DNA of 36,013 nucleotides from positions 1 through 36,013 of IMG/VR virus record IMGVR_UViG_3300042695_000873; one strand, given 5' to 3'. The stretch comes from a virus. The translations under genes and the position numbers were made by a program. The stretch's first letter is position 1. Each line of letters starts with the position of its first letter. Below, piece after piece: positions 27,350 to 35,624 of the stretch. The notes under the pieces are model-generated. The model made no database searches. It saw only the letters and a program-made list of their open reading frames with translations, and was not told the DNA's origin.

Positions 27350-29365
27350 ATGGCCGACGAGAATCCCCTGCGCCCCATAGTCGCCACTTGGCTGAAGAAG
27401 ATCGAACTGGCCAAGAAGCACAAGAAGCCATTTGCCGATGATGCGGCCGAGGCTCTTGGCTTCTATGACAGCGATCCTGACACCATGTGGAAGGACTCCA
27501 CCGCGCGTGGGGACAAGGGCTACAACAAGGGGATCGATGCCCCGCCGATCCGGTTGTGTATCAACCGTGTCTGGGAGGCCGTGCGTCTGTTTGCGTCGGT
27601 GATCCATCACCGTAACCCGCAGCGGACGGTCAGCCCGAAGGAGTACCCCATCGTCGGCCCGGCTCTCCTGGGCATTTTCCCGCAGCAGCCGGTTCCCCAG
27701 ATGGGTCCAGAGGGTCCCGTGATGGGCCCTGACGGCCAGCCGGTGATGATGCCGGACCCCGGGATGCAGATGTACGAGCAGGGTCTTCAGCAGCAGCAGA
27801 TGATGTGGGAGCGCCGCAAGGTGATCGCACAGCTGCTGGAAGGCTACCTGAACTACACCCCCAACGAGCTGAACCTCAAAGGCCACTCTCGCAAGGTGGT
27901 GGAAGAGGCGTTCATTAAGGGTGCCGGTGTCTGGTGGCACGAACTCTACTCGCCTTCGGGATCGCAGGTGAAGTTCGCTGGGTCATTCTTTGACTCCATC
28001 GACAACATCGTCTGGGACCCGGATGCCGATGAGTTTGAAGACATCCGCTGGGCCGCCCGCAAGCGGACGCAGCCCATCGATGAAGTAGCAGCGAAGTTCG
28101 GCCTGTCTCGCGAGGACCTGAAGGGGCACATCGAATCCTACGCCTCCCGCACCGAGGAAGGTGAGCGTGGCTACGAAACCAAGCGCAAGAACGGCAAGAC
28201 GAACGACCTCATCTGCTACTGGGAGATTTACTCCAAGACCGGCTTCGGGGATCGCCTGAAGGACGCCGACAAGGACCTTCAGGGTAAGTTTGATTCGTTA
28301 GGCCAGAACTGTTACATCGTCGTCGCAGAGGGCGTGGAGTTCCCATTGAACATCCCCCCTGCCCTGCTCCAGGAAGAGGCCGGCGAGAACGGGGTGCCTC
28401 AGAACTTCTTCATGGCTGCCCAGTGGCCAATTCCCTTCTGGGCGGAACCCAACGGCTGGCCCTTCACGCTCCTGGCGTGGCACGGCAAACCCGGCTACTC
28501 CTGGCCGATCTCGCTAATCCGCCCTGGTATTTCGGAATTGCGGTTTATCAACTGGGCGATGTCGTTCCTCGCCACCAGGATCGCCACGTCCTCGCAGACG
28601 CTGATCGGTGTCGCCAAGGCGGCTGACCCAGACCTGAAGGCCAAGATTCTGGAGAAGTCTGAGAAGGGATTCAACATCGTTGAAATCTCGGAGGCGGTGG
28701 GCAGATCGGTTAGCGACGTGATCTCGGTGTTCCAGACTCCTGGCGTGACCCAGGACATGTACCAGATCATCAGCGAGGTCACCGCACTCTTCGACCGCCG
28801 CGTGGGGCTTACTGAACTTTTGTATGGTATGACCCGGAACCAGTTCCGGTCAGCTGCAGAAGCCCAGGTGAAGGCCGAGCAGATTTCAGTGAGGCCGGAC
28901 GACTATGCAAATATTCTGGAAGACGCTCTCTCAGAGGTCGCTCGCAAGGAAGCCCTCCTCGCCCGGTGGTTGATCTATCCGCAGGACGTGGAACCGCTCT
29001 TGGGACCGATGGCTGCGCAGGCGTGGGGCATGCACGTCCAGGGTGAGAACCCAGACGCGATTGTCCGCGAGTACTCCTACCGCGTCGAAGCCGGGTCGGC
29101 TCGTAAACCGAATCTCGCGACGAAGACGGAGAACCTCAACAACTTCCTGCAGGTGGCCATGCCGGTGGCGCAGGGTCTTCTCCAGGCTGGCCAGCCCGAT
29201 CTGTTCAATAGCCTGATGACGGCCTGGGGTCAGGTGAACCAGTTCGACGTGTCGTCGTACCTCGTTCCACCACCGCCTCCTCCGCCCCCCGGTCCTCCGC
29301 CCGGTGAACAGCCGCCGCCCGGTGGGCCGCCACCGCAGGGGCAGCCCCCTCCCCAAGGACAATAG
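27350..29365 (+). CDS. Portal protein
   Basis: The protein has 671 residues. The family is supported by position after the terminase, length, and segments such as YNKGIDAPPIRLCINRVWEAVRLFAS, WDPDADEFEDIRWAARKRTQ, LRFINWAMSFLATRIATSS and DRRVGLTELLYGMTRNQFRSAAEAQVKAEQ. It forms the dodecameric channel for DNA. The end is a Pro/Gly-rich disordered tail (PPPPPPPPGPPPGEQ) of about 35 residues, possibly a flexible interaction arm. The ribosome site is AGGAGA before ATG 27350. Confidence 0.85.
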   Translation: MADENPLRPIVATWLKKIELAKKHKKPFADDAAEALGFYDSDPDTMWKDSTARGDKGYNKGIDAPPIRLCINRVWEAVRLFASVIHHRNPQRTVSPKEYPIVGPALLGIFPQQPVPQMGPEGPVMGPDGQPVMMPDPGMQMYEQGLQQQQMMWERRKVIAQLLEGYLNYTPNELNLKGHSRKVVEEAFIKGAGVWWHELYSPSGSQVKFAGSFFDSIDNIVWDPDADEFEDIRWAARKRTQPIDEVAAKFGLSREDLKGHIESYASRTEEGERGYETKRKNGKTNDLICYWEIYSKTGFGDRLKDADKDLQGKFDSLGQNCYIVVAEGVEFPLNIPPALLQEEAGENGVPQNFFMAAQWPIPFWAEPNGWPFTLLAWHGKPGYSWPISLIRPGISELRFINWAMSFLATRIATSSQTLIGVAKAADPDLKAKILEKSEKGFNIVEISEAVGRSVSDVISVFQTPGVTQDMYQIISEVTALFDRRVGLTELLYGMTRNQFRSAAEAQVKAEQISVRPDDYANILEDALSEVARKEALLARWLIYPQDVEPLLGPMAAQAWGMHVQGENPDAIVREYSYRVEAGSARKPNLATKTENLNNFLQVAMPVAQGLLQAGQPDLFNSLMTAWGQVNQFDVSSYLVPPPPPPPPGPPPGEQPPPGGPPPQGQPPPQGQ

Positions 29366-29371
29366 CCCAGT

Positions 29372-29899
29372 ATGGATATCCCCGTCGAAGTCCAGCGAGC
29401 CGGCCGAGAGGCGATTGAGACGTACAGGCGTGCCCTGCCCTACGGGGAGCGCTGGGCCACGATGTGCGCTCTCCAAGTCGCCCCGGGCACCAAGGGCTCA
29501 GACCGGGCGTTCATGGAAGGCCGCATGAACAACCAGCAGTTGGATGACATGCCCGTGCAGTCCGCGAAGTGGATGGTCAAAGAAGCCAAGGAAGCCGGGA
29601 TCAATATCTCCGGCAAGTACTACTGCGGCGGGCTTGCGGACAAGCGTGGCTGGAAAGACCCCGAAGCCTGGGTGTCATCGAACGACGACATCATGCGCGT
29701 GGCCAAGAGCCGCCGGATGGCTGTGGCCGGCACGGTCAATTACGACCCGGGCCCGGCTGCCCCGCAGCGCAAACTGATCAACGAGAAGATCGTTAAGCGA
29801 GAGGTCGCCAAGGAGCTTCGGAAGAACCCGGGCGCCAAGGCGGCGGATGTGCGGGAGCGCATCCTGGAGAAGCACACTTACAGAGCGAAAGGTCGATAA
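29372..29899 (+). CDS. Conserved phage protein downstream of portal
   Basis: This 175-residue protein is basic. It has ERWATMCALQVAPGTKGSDR, then VKEAKEAGINISGKYYCGGL, DPEAWVSSNDDIMRVAKSRR and a helical basic C-terminus. The phrases GTKGSDRAF and KYY.GGLAD...DPxAWV are familiar from the same position in other phages. A virion or ejection role is probable but unproved. ATG 29372 follows the portal stop by 6 bases. Confidence 0.75.
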   Translation: MDIPVEVQRAGREAIETYRRALPYGERWATMCALQVAPGTKGSDRAFMEGRMNNQQLDDMPVQSAKWMVKEAKEAGINISGKYYCGGLADKRGWKDPEAWVSSNDDIMRVAKSRRMAVAGTVNYDPGPAAPQRKLINEKIVKREVAKELRKNPGAKAADVRERILEKHTYRAKGR

Positions 29900-30225
29900 T
29901 GAGTCAGATTGAACGGTTTTTCTATGGTGCCACGGTCGTTGCCGCGTCGTCGGCTGCGGCTACCACGCCGCGTATTCCGTACGGCCGTTACTCCGGCGGC
30001 GGCGTCATCATCGGCAACACTAACGGCGCCACGCAAATCCGCTGGCATGCATCGGCTGGCCCAGAGGACGTGCCAGTTCAGGTGTTCTCCGATGGCGCTG
30101 CCGTGACTACGGCGGTGGTTGTTGGTGCCCACCCGATTCCGGAGGCGTGCTTCGGCTTTGGGTACGTCGCGCCGGTCATCGTCGGTGCGGCCAGCTGCAA
30201 TCTCTCTGTGCTGGTGAAGGGATGA
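29899..30225 (+). CDS. Small virion-type beta protein
   Basis: This 108-residue protein is Ala/Val/Gly/Thr-rich, nearly all beta, with GRYSGGGVIIGNTNGATQIRW and AVVVGAHPIPEACFGFGYV. Composition suggests a virion surface or head-to-tail component. It starts in the TAATG junction with the previous gene. No family is recognised. Confidence 0.6.
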   Translation: MSQIERFFYGATVVAASSAAATTPRIPYGRYSGGGVIIGNTNGATQIRWHASAGPEDVPVQVFSDGAAVTTAVVVGAHPIPEACFGFGYVAPVIVGAASCNLSVLVKG

Positions 30226-30353
30226 CCAGCAGCATCACGCTTGCTCCCCGCAAGAAGCCACAGCCGGTGGTGCGGGTGGTGTACACGCTCAAAGCCGCTA
30301 ACGGCAATTTCCTGATCACTAAGGACGCCAAGAACATCACGGTGAAGTACTAA
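30222..30353 (+). CDS. 43-residue hypothetical protein
   Basis: A short frame starts at ATG 30222 inside the previous stop and ends in a TAATG overlap with the fibre gene. It is basic and beta-like (LAPRKKPQPVVRVVYTLKAA, ITKDAKNITVKY). The tight coupling on both sides supports it as a real gene. Confidence 0.6.
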   Translation: MTSSITLAPRKKPQPVVRVVYTLKAANGNFLITKDAKNITVKY

Positions 30354-31168
30354 TGCCAGACACATTCATCTCCCAGCTTCCGCTCTCCTCCGCTGCCGCT
30401 GATGCGGTTGTGGCCGCCGACAGCGGTGACGGCACCGTGACGAACAAGGTCACGCTGGCTTCTATCGCTGCGCTTGGCGGCGGGGCCCCTGCTAGCCATG
30501 CAGCGACTCACGGCTCGGCCGGCACTGATCCCATTACGCCCGCAGCGATTGGGGCGGTGGCAACCAATGACGCTCGGCTTACTAATGCCCGCGCCCCTAC
30601 TGGTCATGCCAGTTCGCACGGGTCTGCAGGAACCGATCCCATCACCCCGGCGGCCATCGGTGCTGCGCTGGCCAGCCATCAGCACACCCTGAGTGCCGTC
30701 ACCGATGCGGGGACCGCTGCCTCGCGCAACGTGCCGGCGGTGGGCAACGCCTCTTCTACGGAGGTGGTCTTGGGCTCGGACGGTCGGCTCATTGACAGCC
30801 GCGTGCCGACGACCCACGCCACCTCGCACCGCAGCACGGGTGCCGATGCGATTACTCCCGTAGTCCTCACTCCATCGCTGGCGAGCAGCCAGAACGACTG
30901 GTCCCCCGGCGTGGCGGATGTGATCTACATCACGGCGAGCGGAGCGTTGAACATCACCGGCCTTGCGGCCAGTGCGGTGGATGGGTTCTGTGTTCTCCTG
31001 GTCAACGTGAGCGCTGCGGCCAACATCACGCTGGCCCATGAGTCCACCTCCAGCACGGCGGCCAATCGCTTCCGCTCTGCATACGGGGCGAACTATGTCC
31101 TGTATGCAGACGGCGGGTCAGCCACGCTGGTGTATCACGCCGCGTCGTCTCGCTGGAGAATCCTGTGA
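30353..31168 (+). CDS. Tail fibre / adhesion protein with fibre repeats
   Basis: This 271-residue protein has three copies of a trimeric-fibre-type repeat. Two near-exact ones read THGSAGTDPITPAAIGA and SHGSAGTDPITPAAIGA, and a degenerate third reads THATSHRSTGADAITPVVL. The C-terminus is a beta-rich domain (GALNITGLAASAVDGFCVLL, then ANYVLYADGGSATLVYHA). Such repeats form long fibrous shafts. It belongs to the host-binding end of the virion. It begins in a TAATG junction and ends in a GTGA overlap with the LamG gene. Confidence 0.8.
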   Translation: MPDTFISQLPLSSAAADAVVAADSGDGTVTNKVTLASIAALGGGAPASHAATHGSAGTDPITPAAIGAVATNDARLTNARAPTGHASSHGSAGTDPITPAAIGAALASHQHTLSAVTDAGTAASRNVPAVGNASSTEVVLGSDGRLIDSRVPTTHATSHRSTGADAITPVVLTPSLASSQNDWSPGVADVIYITASGALNITGLAASAVDGFCVLLVNVSAAANITLAHESTSSTAANRFRSAYGANYVLYADGGSATLVYHAASSRWRIL

Positions 31169-31701
31169 TCCCTCGCCGGTCGTTCGATCCACGCTCTATT
31201 GGCGGGCTAGTGCTGTGGCTGGACGACTCCCAGACGGCCCGGGAGTGGTCTGCCAAGTTCGGCTCATCGGCGGTGCAGACGGCGACGAACAACCAGCCGA
31301 CTGTCTCGTCTATCGGGACTCGTCCGGCCCTGTCATTCGACGGGATCAACGACACGCTGTCGCTCCCGGTCACGACTCTCTCAACGTGGCATGCGTTTGC
31401 TGTAGTGAATCCGGCTACTTCCACCACCCAGACGGTGATCCATCTGGCATCCTCCGGGACGCAGTCGTTCACCCTGTCATCGTCGGCCTCTGGGATGGCG
31501 GTGATCTCAGCTTCCGGCAATCCGTCCACGTCGGCGGCGTTCTATGGGGTTGATGGAAGAATCGGTGCCGGCTGGTCCGGTGGCTCGCTGAAGAACTTCT
31601 ACAAGGGACTGATCGGTGAGGTGCTGGTCTACGACGCCACTCTAAGCAGTCCGCAGGCGACGGCGATCACCCGTTATCTCTCTGCGAAATGGGGCCTGTA
31701 A
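31165..31701 (+). CDS. LamG-like (concanavalin-fold) fibre-module protein, copy 1
   Basis: The protein has 178 residues. SFDPRSIGGLVLWLDDSQTA, then RPALSFDGINDTLSLP, and LIGEVLVYDATLSSPQATAI are LamG/concanavalin-like jelly-roll signatures found in phage fibres that bind sugars. The GTG start overlaps the previous stop. It resembles the gene at 34012 (see findings). It probably binds host-surface glycans. Confidence 0.8.
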   Translation: MIPRRSFDPRSIGGLVLWLDDSQTAREWSAKFGSSAVQTATNNQPTVSSIGTRPALSFDGINDTLSLPVTTLSTWHAFAVVNPATSTTQTVIHLASSGTQSFTLSSSASGMAVISASGNPSTSAAFYGVDGRIGAGWSGGSLKNFYKGLIGEVLVYDATLSSPQATAITRYLSAKWGL

Positions 31702-33221
31702 TGCAGCGCTATTACATTACCGCAGAAGCCACGTACGAAGCCCTCCGGCAGTCGCTGAACGTCCAGCTGGGCTATCCCACCGGCACGGCTAAGTCCATCT
31801 TCCAGACCGCCCTCCAGGCTCCCCGGGACGGATTCCGACGAGTCCTCCTCGCCGTCGATACCGACCTCCCCCAGTACACCGCCATCCTCGCCGCCATCAC
31901 GCCTCTCATTGAGGCGGATGCCATGGAGGAGATTGACGAGGCAACGTACGTAGCGGCCGTGAACAGTGCCGCATCTGGCGGAGGGGCTAGCACCTGGAGC
32001 GAGCTGACCGGCACGCCGACCACGCTGGCGGGGTATGGGATCACTGATGCAGCTACTCAACATCATACGCATAGTGCATCTGCGATCACCGACTTCGCAA
32101 GTGCCGTCGCCGCTGCCTCGCCAGAAGAGGTGGTCGAATACCTCACGACCGCGAACTTCCCCGCCACGGGCAATGCCTCGTTGCTCTATATCGCGACCGA
32201 CGCGGGCCGCGCCTACCGCTGGGTCGGTTCGCAGTACGCCGAGATCGGCCCTGCGGTGGCGTTCCTGCCGGTTCATAGCCATGCGGCCAGTGACATTACG
32301 AGCGGGGTGCTTGCCACGGCGAGGCTCGGCAGCGGCACTGCTGACGCGACCACCTACCTGCGCGGCGATTCCACGTTTGCCCCTGCGGTAACGAACGTCA
32401 ACGGCAAGACCGGCGCGGTGCTGCCGGGAACGGTGTTTGAGTTTACTCGCACGTCTGGGCCAGCCGGTGCGACTCTCGCTGGTAGCGCTTGGACATGGAC
32501 GCCGCCATCCAATTGCACGCTGCTTGAGTTTTTGTTTATTGGTGCTGGCGGTGGTGGCGGCTCTGGCCGTCGCGGGGCGGCTGGCTCGGCACGATTCGGC
32601 GGTGGCGCTGGGTCTGGCGGAAATGTGACGTATACGACAATTCCGCGCTCTCTCATTACGACAGCACTTACTATTTTCCTGCCCGCTGGCGGCGCAGGTG
32701 GCGCTGCTCAAACAGCCGATGACTCAAACGGCAACGCTGGCACTAGTGCGCAAACCGGCACGATAAATGCGTCCGGTGTCAACATGGTCATCGCGCTTGG
32801 TGGCGTTGGCGGCAGTGCTGGCACTACCACTACTGGCACTGGGGCAACGTCTGGCGGTAACAATAACCGCACCTATGCCGGTGGTGCCGGTGGGAGTTCT
32901 TCGATCACGGCAAATGCCTCCAGTGGCGGCGGGGCTGGCGGAATTTCACCGTTTGGCGGTGGTGGCGGTGGCGGCATTAGCGCGGCAAATGTCGCCTACA
33001 ACGGCGGAAATGCTTTCAGTTACGGCGGAGCCTTTTACTACGTTGCTGGTGTCACCGGTTCCACGGGTGGCGCTGCTTCAACGACTGCCGAAGGCGGAAC
33101 CGGAGCGGATGGTCGCACGTTTGGGTACGGTGGCTCTGGGGGCGGCGCGTCTACCAACGGTTTCAACAGCGGCGCAGGCGGCAACGGTGGCGATGCTTTC
33201 CTCCGAATCACGATTTGGTGA
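31701..33221 (+). CDS. Tail fibre with glycine-rich adhesin domain
   Basis: The protein has 506 residues. Residues 1-86 are an N-terminal alpha/beta domain (MQRYYITAEATYEALRQSLN) that is repeated at 34806. Then come a fibre connector (WSELTGTPTTLAGYGITDAA, THSASAITDFASAVAAASPE, GDSTFAPA), and from about residue 280 a Gly/Ala-rich domain with many GGGG runs (GAGGGGGSGRRG, GGAGGSSSITANASSGGGAGG). Poly-Gly loops of this kind build the variable receptor-binding tip of some phage fibres. It starts at ATG 31701 in a TAATG junction. Confidence 0.85.
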   Translation: MQRYYITAEATYEALRQSLNVQLGYPTGTAKSIFQTALQAPRDGFRRVLLAVDTDLPQYTAILAAITPLIEADAMEEIDEATYVAAVNSAASGGGASTWSELTGTPTTLAGYGITDAATQHHTHSASAITDFASAVAAASPEEVVEYLTTANFPATGNASLLYIATDAGRAYRWVGSQYAEIGPAVAFLPVHSHAASDITSGVLATARLGSGTADATTYLRGDSTFAPAVTNVNGKTGAVLPGTVFEFTRTSGPAGATLAGSAWTWTPPSNCTLLEFLFIGAGGGGGSGRRGAAGSARFGGGAGSGGNVTYTTIPRSLITTALTIFLPAGGAGGAAQTADDSNGNAGTSAQTGTINASGVNMVIALGGVGGSAGTTTTGTGATSGGNNNRTYAGGAGGSSSITANASSGGGAGGISPFGGGGGGGISAANVAYNGGNAFSYGGAFYYVAGVTGSTGGAASTTAEGGTGADGRTFGYGGSGGGASTNGFNSGAGGNGGDAFLRITIW

Positions 33222-33224
33222 ACT

Positions 33225-33548
33225 ATGGCACTTGCGATCCTCAACGCTGACGGCTATGTGGTCACGTTTGTCCGCGACGACGTTCCAGAAGGCTGGACTC
33301 CACCAGAGGGCTGCACCGCAGTTCCCGACGATCAACTTCCCGCAGGCTGGCAGATGGAGCCAGAGTGGCACGATCTCGCGGACGTTCGCCGCGAGCGAAA
33401 CGAGCGACTCTCTGCGAGCGATTGGACGCAGGCAGCGGACGCGCCCGTTGATCGCACCGCATGGGCCGCCTACCGCCAATCGCTCCGCGACCTCCCCAGC
33501 GTCTATAGCGGCGAAGGCCCGATCCCTTGGCCGCAGGAGCCAGCCTAA
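33225..33548 (+). CDS. Tail fibre assembly chaperone (Tfa-like)
   Basis: This 107-residue protein has the order seen in phage tail fibre or assembly chaperones: an N-terminal beta segment (YVVTFVRDDVPEGWTPPEG), then RRERNERLSASDWTQAAD, APVDRTAWAAYRQSLRDLPS and a final WPQEP. The R.ER..RL...DWT...D.P......W..YRQ.LRD.P motif is distinctive. It would help trimerise the adjacent fibre. It starts 3 bases after the fibre stop. Confidence 0.85.
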   Translation: MALAILNADGYVVTFVRDDVPEGWTPPEGCTAVPDDQLPAGWQMEPEWHDLADVRRERNERLSASDWTQAADAPVDRTAWAAYRQSLRDLPSVYSGEGPIPWPQEPA

Positions 33549-34012
33549 TGCCCTTCTCGTTCCCATCCTCACCGACCGTAGGCGACCAATCCACGCAGAA
33601 CGGGCGCGTCTATTCGTGGACGGGTTCGGCGTGGGAAATCGTGCCGATCCCGACGAGCGTGGATGCGGGGAATCTCACCGGCACCGTCGCCCTCGCCCGC
33701 CTCCCCGTCGTGCTTGAGCAGACCGCCACGGTTGGCAACAGCGGCACCTCCACGACGCTGGCCCTGACCACCGGCAGCGTCCAGACGGTGACGCTCAACG
33801 GAAACTGCACGTTCACGATGCCCAGCCCGACCGCTGGGGCTTCGATCACGCTGATCTTGACGCAGGGCGGGACGTTCACGGCGACGTTTACTTCCGTCCT
33901 GTGGGCGGGAGGCACCGCGCCCACGATCACGGCGACGAGCAACAAGCGGGACATTCTCGTCTTCGTCTCGGACGGCACGAACTGGTTTGGCACGGCCTCG
34001 CAGAATCACTAA
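33548..34012 (+). CDS. Beta-rich fibre-type virion protein
   Basis: This 154-residue Thr/Gly/Val-rich protein has VGDQSTQNGRVYSWTGSAWE at the start, a typical fibre-head motif (GxxxxxNGRxYxWTGSAWE). Beta strands (ATVGNSGTSTTLALTTGSVQ and ITLILTQGGTFTATFTSVLW) and DGTNWFGTASQ at the end suggest a jelly-roll or knob. It lies between the two fibre modules. ATG 33548 overlaps the previous stop (TAATG). Confidence 0.75.
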   Translation: MPFSFPSSPTVGDQSTQNGRVYSWTGSAWEIVPIPTSVDAGNLTGTVALARLPVVLEQTATVGNSGTSTTLALTTGSVQTVTLNGNCTFTMPSPTAGASITLILTQGGTFTATFTSVLWAGGTAPTITATSNKRDILVFVSDGTNWFGTASQNH

Positions 34013-34809
34013 TGCTTGCAGGCAAGATCGGCTACTTCCGGCAGGCTTTCGACCCGCGAAGCATCGCAAATCTGGCGCTATGGCTGGACGCTTCCGCCAC
34101 GGGCGGTTTTACGTCTACCAGCGGGCAGGTCACGCAGTGGACGGACCTCAGCGGAAACGCCCGCCACTTCACGCAAACGACGGCGAACAACAGGCCGACG
34201 CTATTTACCAGTGCCAGCGATGCCCAGACGACGACGCCCGCAACGATTGGCGGCAAGCAGGCTTTTTTCTTTGACGGCGTGAACGACAGGCTAGCTGGGA
34301 ACGTGGCTGCCAGGAATATCGGTCGCAACGTCGGCGGCGTGTCGTTGTTTGCCGTGGTGCAACTCACCTCCGCAGCGGCAAGCGAGCGTTTCGTTTACGC
34401 CGCCCTGACGCCGCAAAGCAACTACCGGCACGGACTGCTGTTCAACACCGGCCTAACGATTTTTCGATTGCTCGGCCAGCGATTAGACGCCGACTCGGCT
34501 GTGACGCGATCGTCTGCAAGCGGCTTTTTTTCTACCGGCCCGATATATGTCATATCGGCATTGTGGAACAACACGGCGGCAACGTCGCTTGCGATGCTCA
34601 ACGGAACGACCGTCATCGCCAGCGGCGCGCACGGTACTGCCGGGTCTACGAGCGACACGGCAGCGAGCCAAGTAAATATCGGCTTCACCGGGTTCGGTGG
34701 CTTTTGGGCTGGGCTGATCGGGTCGGTTCTGATTTACGACCGCGCGCTGAGCGATGCGGAACGTGCCACCGTCCGGTCGGGGCTGGCCGCGCAATGGGGG
34801 GCATCGTGA
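34012..34809 (+). CDS. LamG-like fibre-module protein, copy 2
   Basis: The protein has 265 residues. It starts at ATG 34012 (TAATG). AFDPRSIANLALWLDASATG is close to the start of copy 1. Later QAFFFDGVNDRLAGNV and LIGSVLIYDRALSDAERATV match the same LamG-like jelly roll. The protein is longer than copy 1, with an inserted beta region. It probably binds a host-surface sugar. It overlaps the next gene by 4 bases (GTGA). Confidence 0.8.
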   Translation: MLAGKIGYFRQAFDPRSIANLALWLDASATGGFTSTSGQVTQWTDLSGNARHFTQTTANNRPTLFTSASDAQTTTPATIGGKQAFFFDGVNDRLAGNVAARNIGRNVGGVSLFAVVQLTSAAASERFVYAALTPQSNYRHGLLFNTGLTIFRLLGQRLDADSAVTRSSASGFFSTGPIYVISALWNNTAATSLAMLNGTTVIASGAHGTAGSTSDTAASQVNIGFTGFGGFWAGLIGSVLIYDRALSDAERATVRSGLAAQWGAS

Positions 34810-35066
34810 ACCGATATTTTCGTATCGCTTCTAGCGAACAATACGAGGCTATGCGGCTGATGCTTGACGCAGCCTGGGGGCATGAGCCGCCGACAACCTG
34901 CGTCGATCCAGCGGAGTCAGCTCCCCGCGATGCGGAGGGGCGAATCCTTCTGGCCGTGCGGCCGGAGTTCTTGGCGTTCGATGCGGTGGCCGCGATGCTG
35001 CCGCAGTTGCTCGCCAGCGGCGTCGTGGAAGAAATCAACGAGTCGCAATACCTGCCGGTGGGCTGA
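34806..35066 (+). CDS. Stand-alone copy of the fibre N-terminal domain
   Basis: This 86-residue protein starts with GTG 34806. NRYFRIASSEQYEAMRLMLD and APRDAEGRILLAVRPEF, then VVEEINESQYLP, match the first 86 residues of the 31701 fibre in order (RY..A...YEA.R, APRD..GR.LLAV, EEI.E..Y). The shaft and Gly-rich tip are absent. It could be a trimerisation or anchoring module, or a leftover of duplication. Confidence 0.75.
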   Translation: MNRYFRIASSEQYEAMRLMLDAAWGHEPPTTCVDPAESAPRDAEGRILLAVRPEFLAFDAVAAMLPQLLASGVVEEINESQYLPVG

Positions 35067-35097
35067 GTTGCCGTCTTCCCACAAAAGAGAGTCGCGT

Positions 35098-35113
35098 TTC
35101 GCGAAAGGCGAAA
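35098..35113 (+). repeat. 16-base direct repeat, copy 1
   Basis: The word ttcgcgaaaggcgaaa occurs here and again at 35364-35379, 266 bases apart. Copy 2 ends directly before the ATG of the 35380 gene. Copy 1 is in the same leader, 40 bases after the last fibre gene stop. Confidence 0.65.
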
Positions 35114-35298
35114 GTGCGTAGGGTCGCCGGAACTGCGTAGTAAACTGCGCTCTTCACCTTAGAGACGGCTATACCCGTTTGGGTATGCGCTATCGCACCA
35201 GAAGACGGCCAAGGTAGTTACGAACAAGTACCGAGCATTTGTCGCCAAAACGTATCAAAAACGACACGTTTTCCGTATGAGTTCGGATACAATCTGGG

Positions 35299-35356
35299 CG
35301 ATCCCGGCGGACAGCGACCGGACAGATAAACCGGTTTTGCGACCCCGCCGGGATCG
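35299..35356. other. Nested stem-loop, candidate RNA element
   Basis: Cgatcccggcgg (35299-35310) pairs exactly with ccgccgggatcg (35345-35356), a 12-bp stem. Inside, accgg (35317-35321) can pair with ccggt (35331-35335). No T-run follows, so it is not a plain terminator. It sits in the leader of the 35380 gene. Confidence 0.55.
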
Positions 35357-35363
35357 TTCGCAA

Positions 35364-35379
35364 TTCGCGAAAGGCGAAA
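35364..35379 (+). repeat. 16-base direct repeat, copy 2, at the gene start
   Basis: Exact copy of the 35098-35113 word, ending one base before ATG 35380. Its aaggcgaaa part may act as the weak ribosome site of the gene. Confidence 0.65.
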
Positions 35380-35598
35380 ATGGCACACGCTCTCCTGAAG
35401 TTCGACCTCGCTGACCCCGACGACGAGCGGGAGCATCGCTACGCCCTCGCGGGGCGCGAGGCTCTGATCGCACTAGAGGCGATTGAGCAGCACCTTCGCG
35501 GGAGGTTGAAGCACGGCGACCCCAGCGACCTAGAACGAATCGGCCTGAAAGAAATACAGGCCATGATTCCTTACGAGTTGACGAGCCTGTTGCAGTAG
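35380..35598 (+). CDS. Hypothetical small acidic helical protein
   Basis: This 72-residue protein begins AHALLKFDLADPDDEREHRY, then YALAGREALIALEAIEQHLR, and ends with helices. The pattern 'KFDLxDPDDExEH.xALxGxxAxxALxxIxxxLR' recurs in phage proteins, often next to lysis or small accessory genes. It is the first gene after the structured leader. Function is unknown. Confidence 0.65.
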   Translation: MAHALLKFDLADPDDEREHRYALAGREALIALEAIEQHLRGRLKHGDPSDLERIGLKEIQAMIPYELTSLLQ

Positions 35599-35624
35599 CA
35601 CTACACGCCGCAGAGAGGGACGCG

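Larger units (their letters stand above)
35067..35379. other. 313-base non-coding leader with structured elements
   Basis: No gene is seen. It contains a repeated 16-base word (ttcgcgaaaggcgaaa at 35098-35113 and 35364-35379), a small hairpin (ataccc/gggtat about 35170-35185), and a strong nested stem at 35299-35356. A weak possible -10 box (TACAAT, 35288-35293) has no good -35 partner. Confidence 0.5.

Noticed and set aside
31674-32711. Minus-strand open frame of 345 codons opposite the fibre gene
   Set aside because: It is Arg/Gly/Ser-rich and antisense to a well-supported fibre gene.
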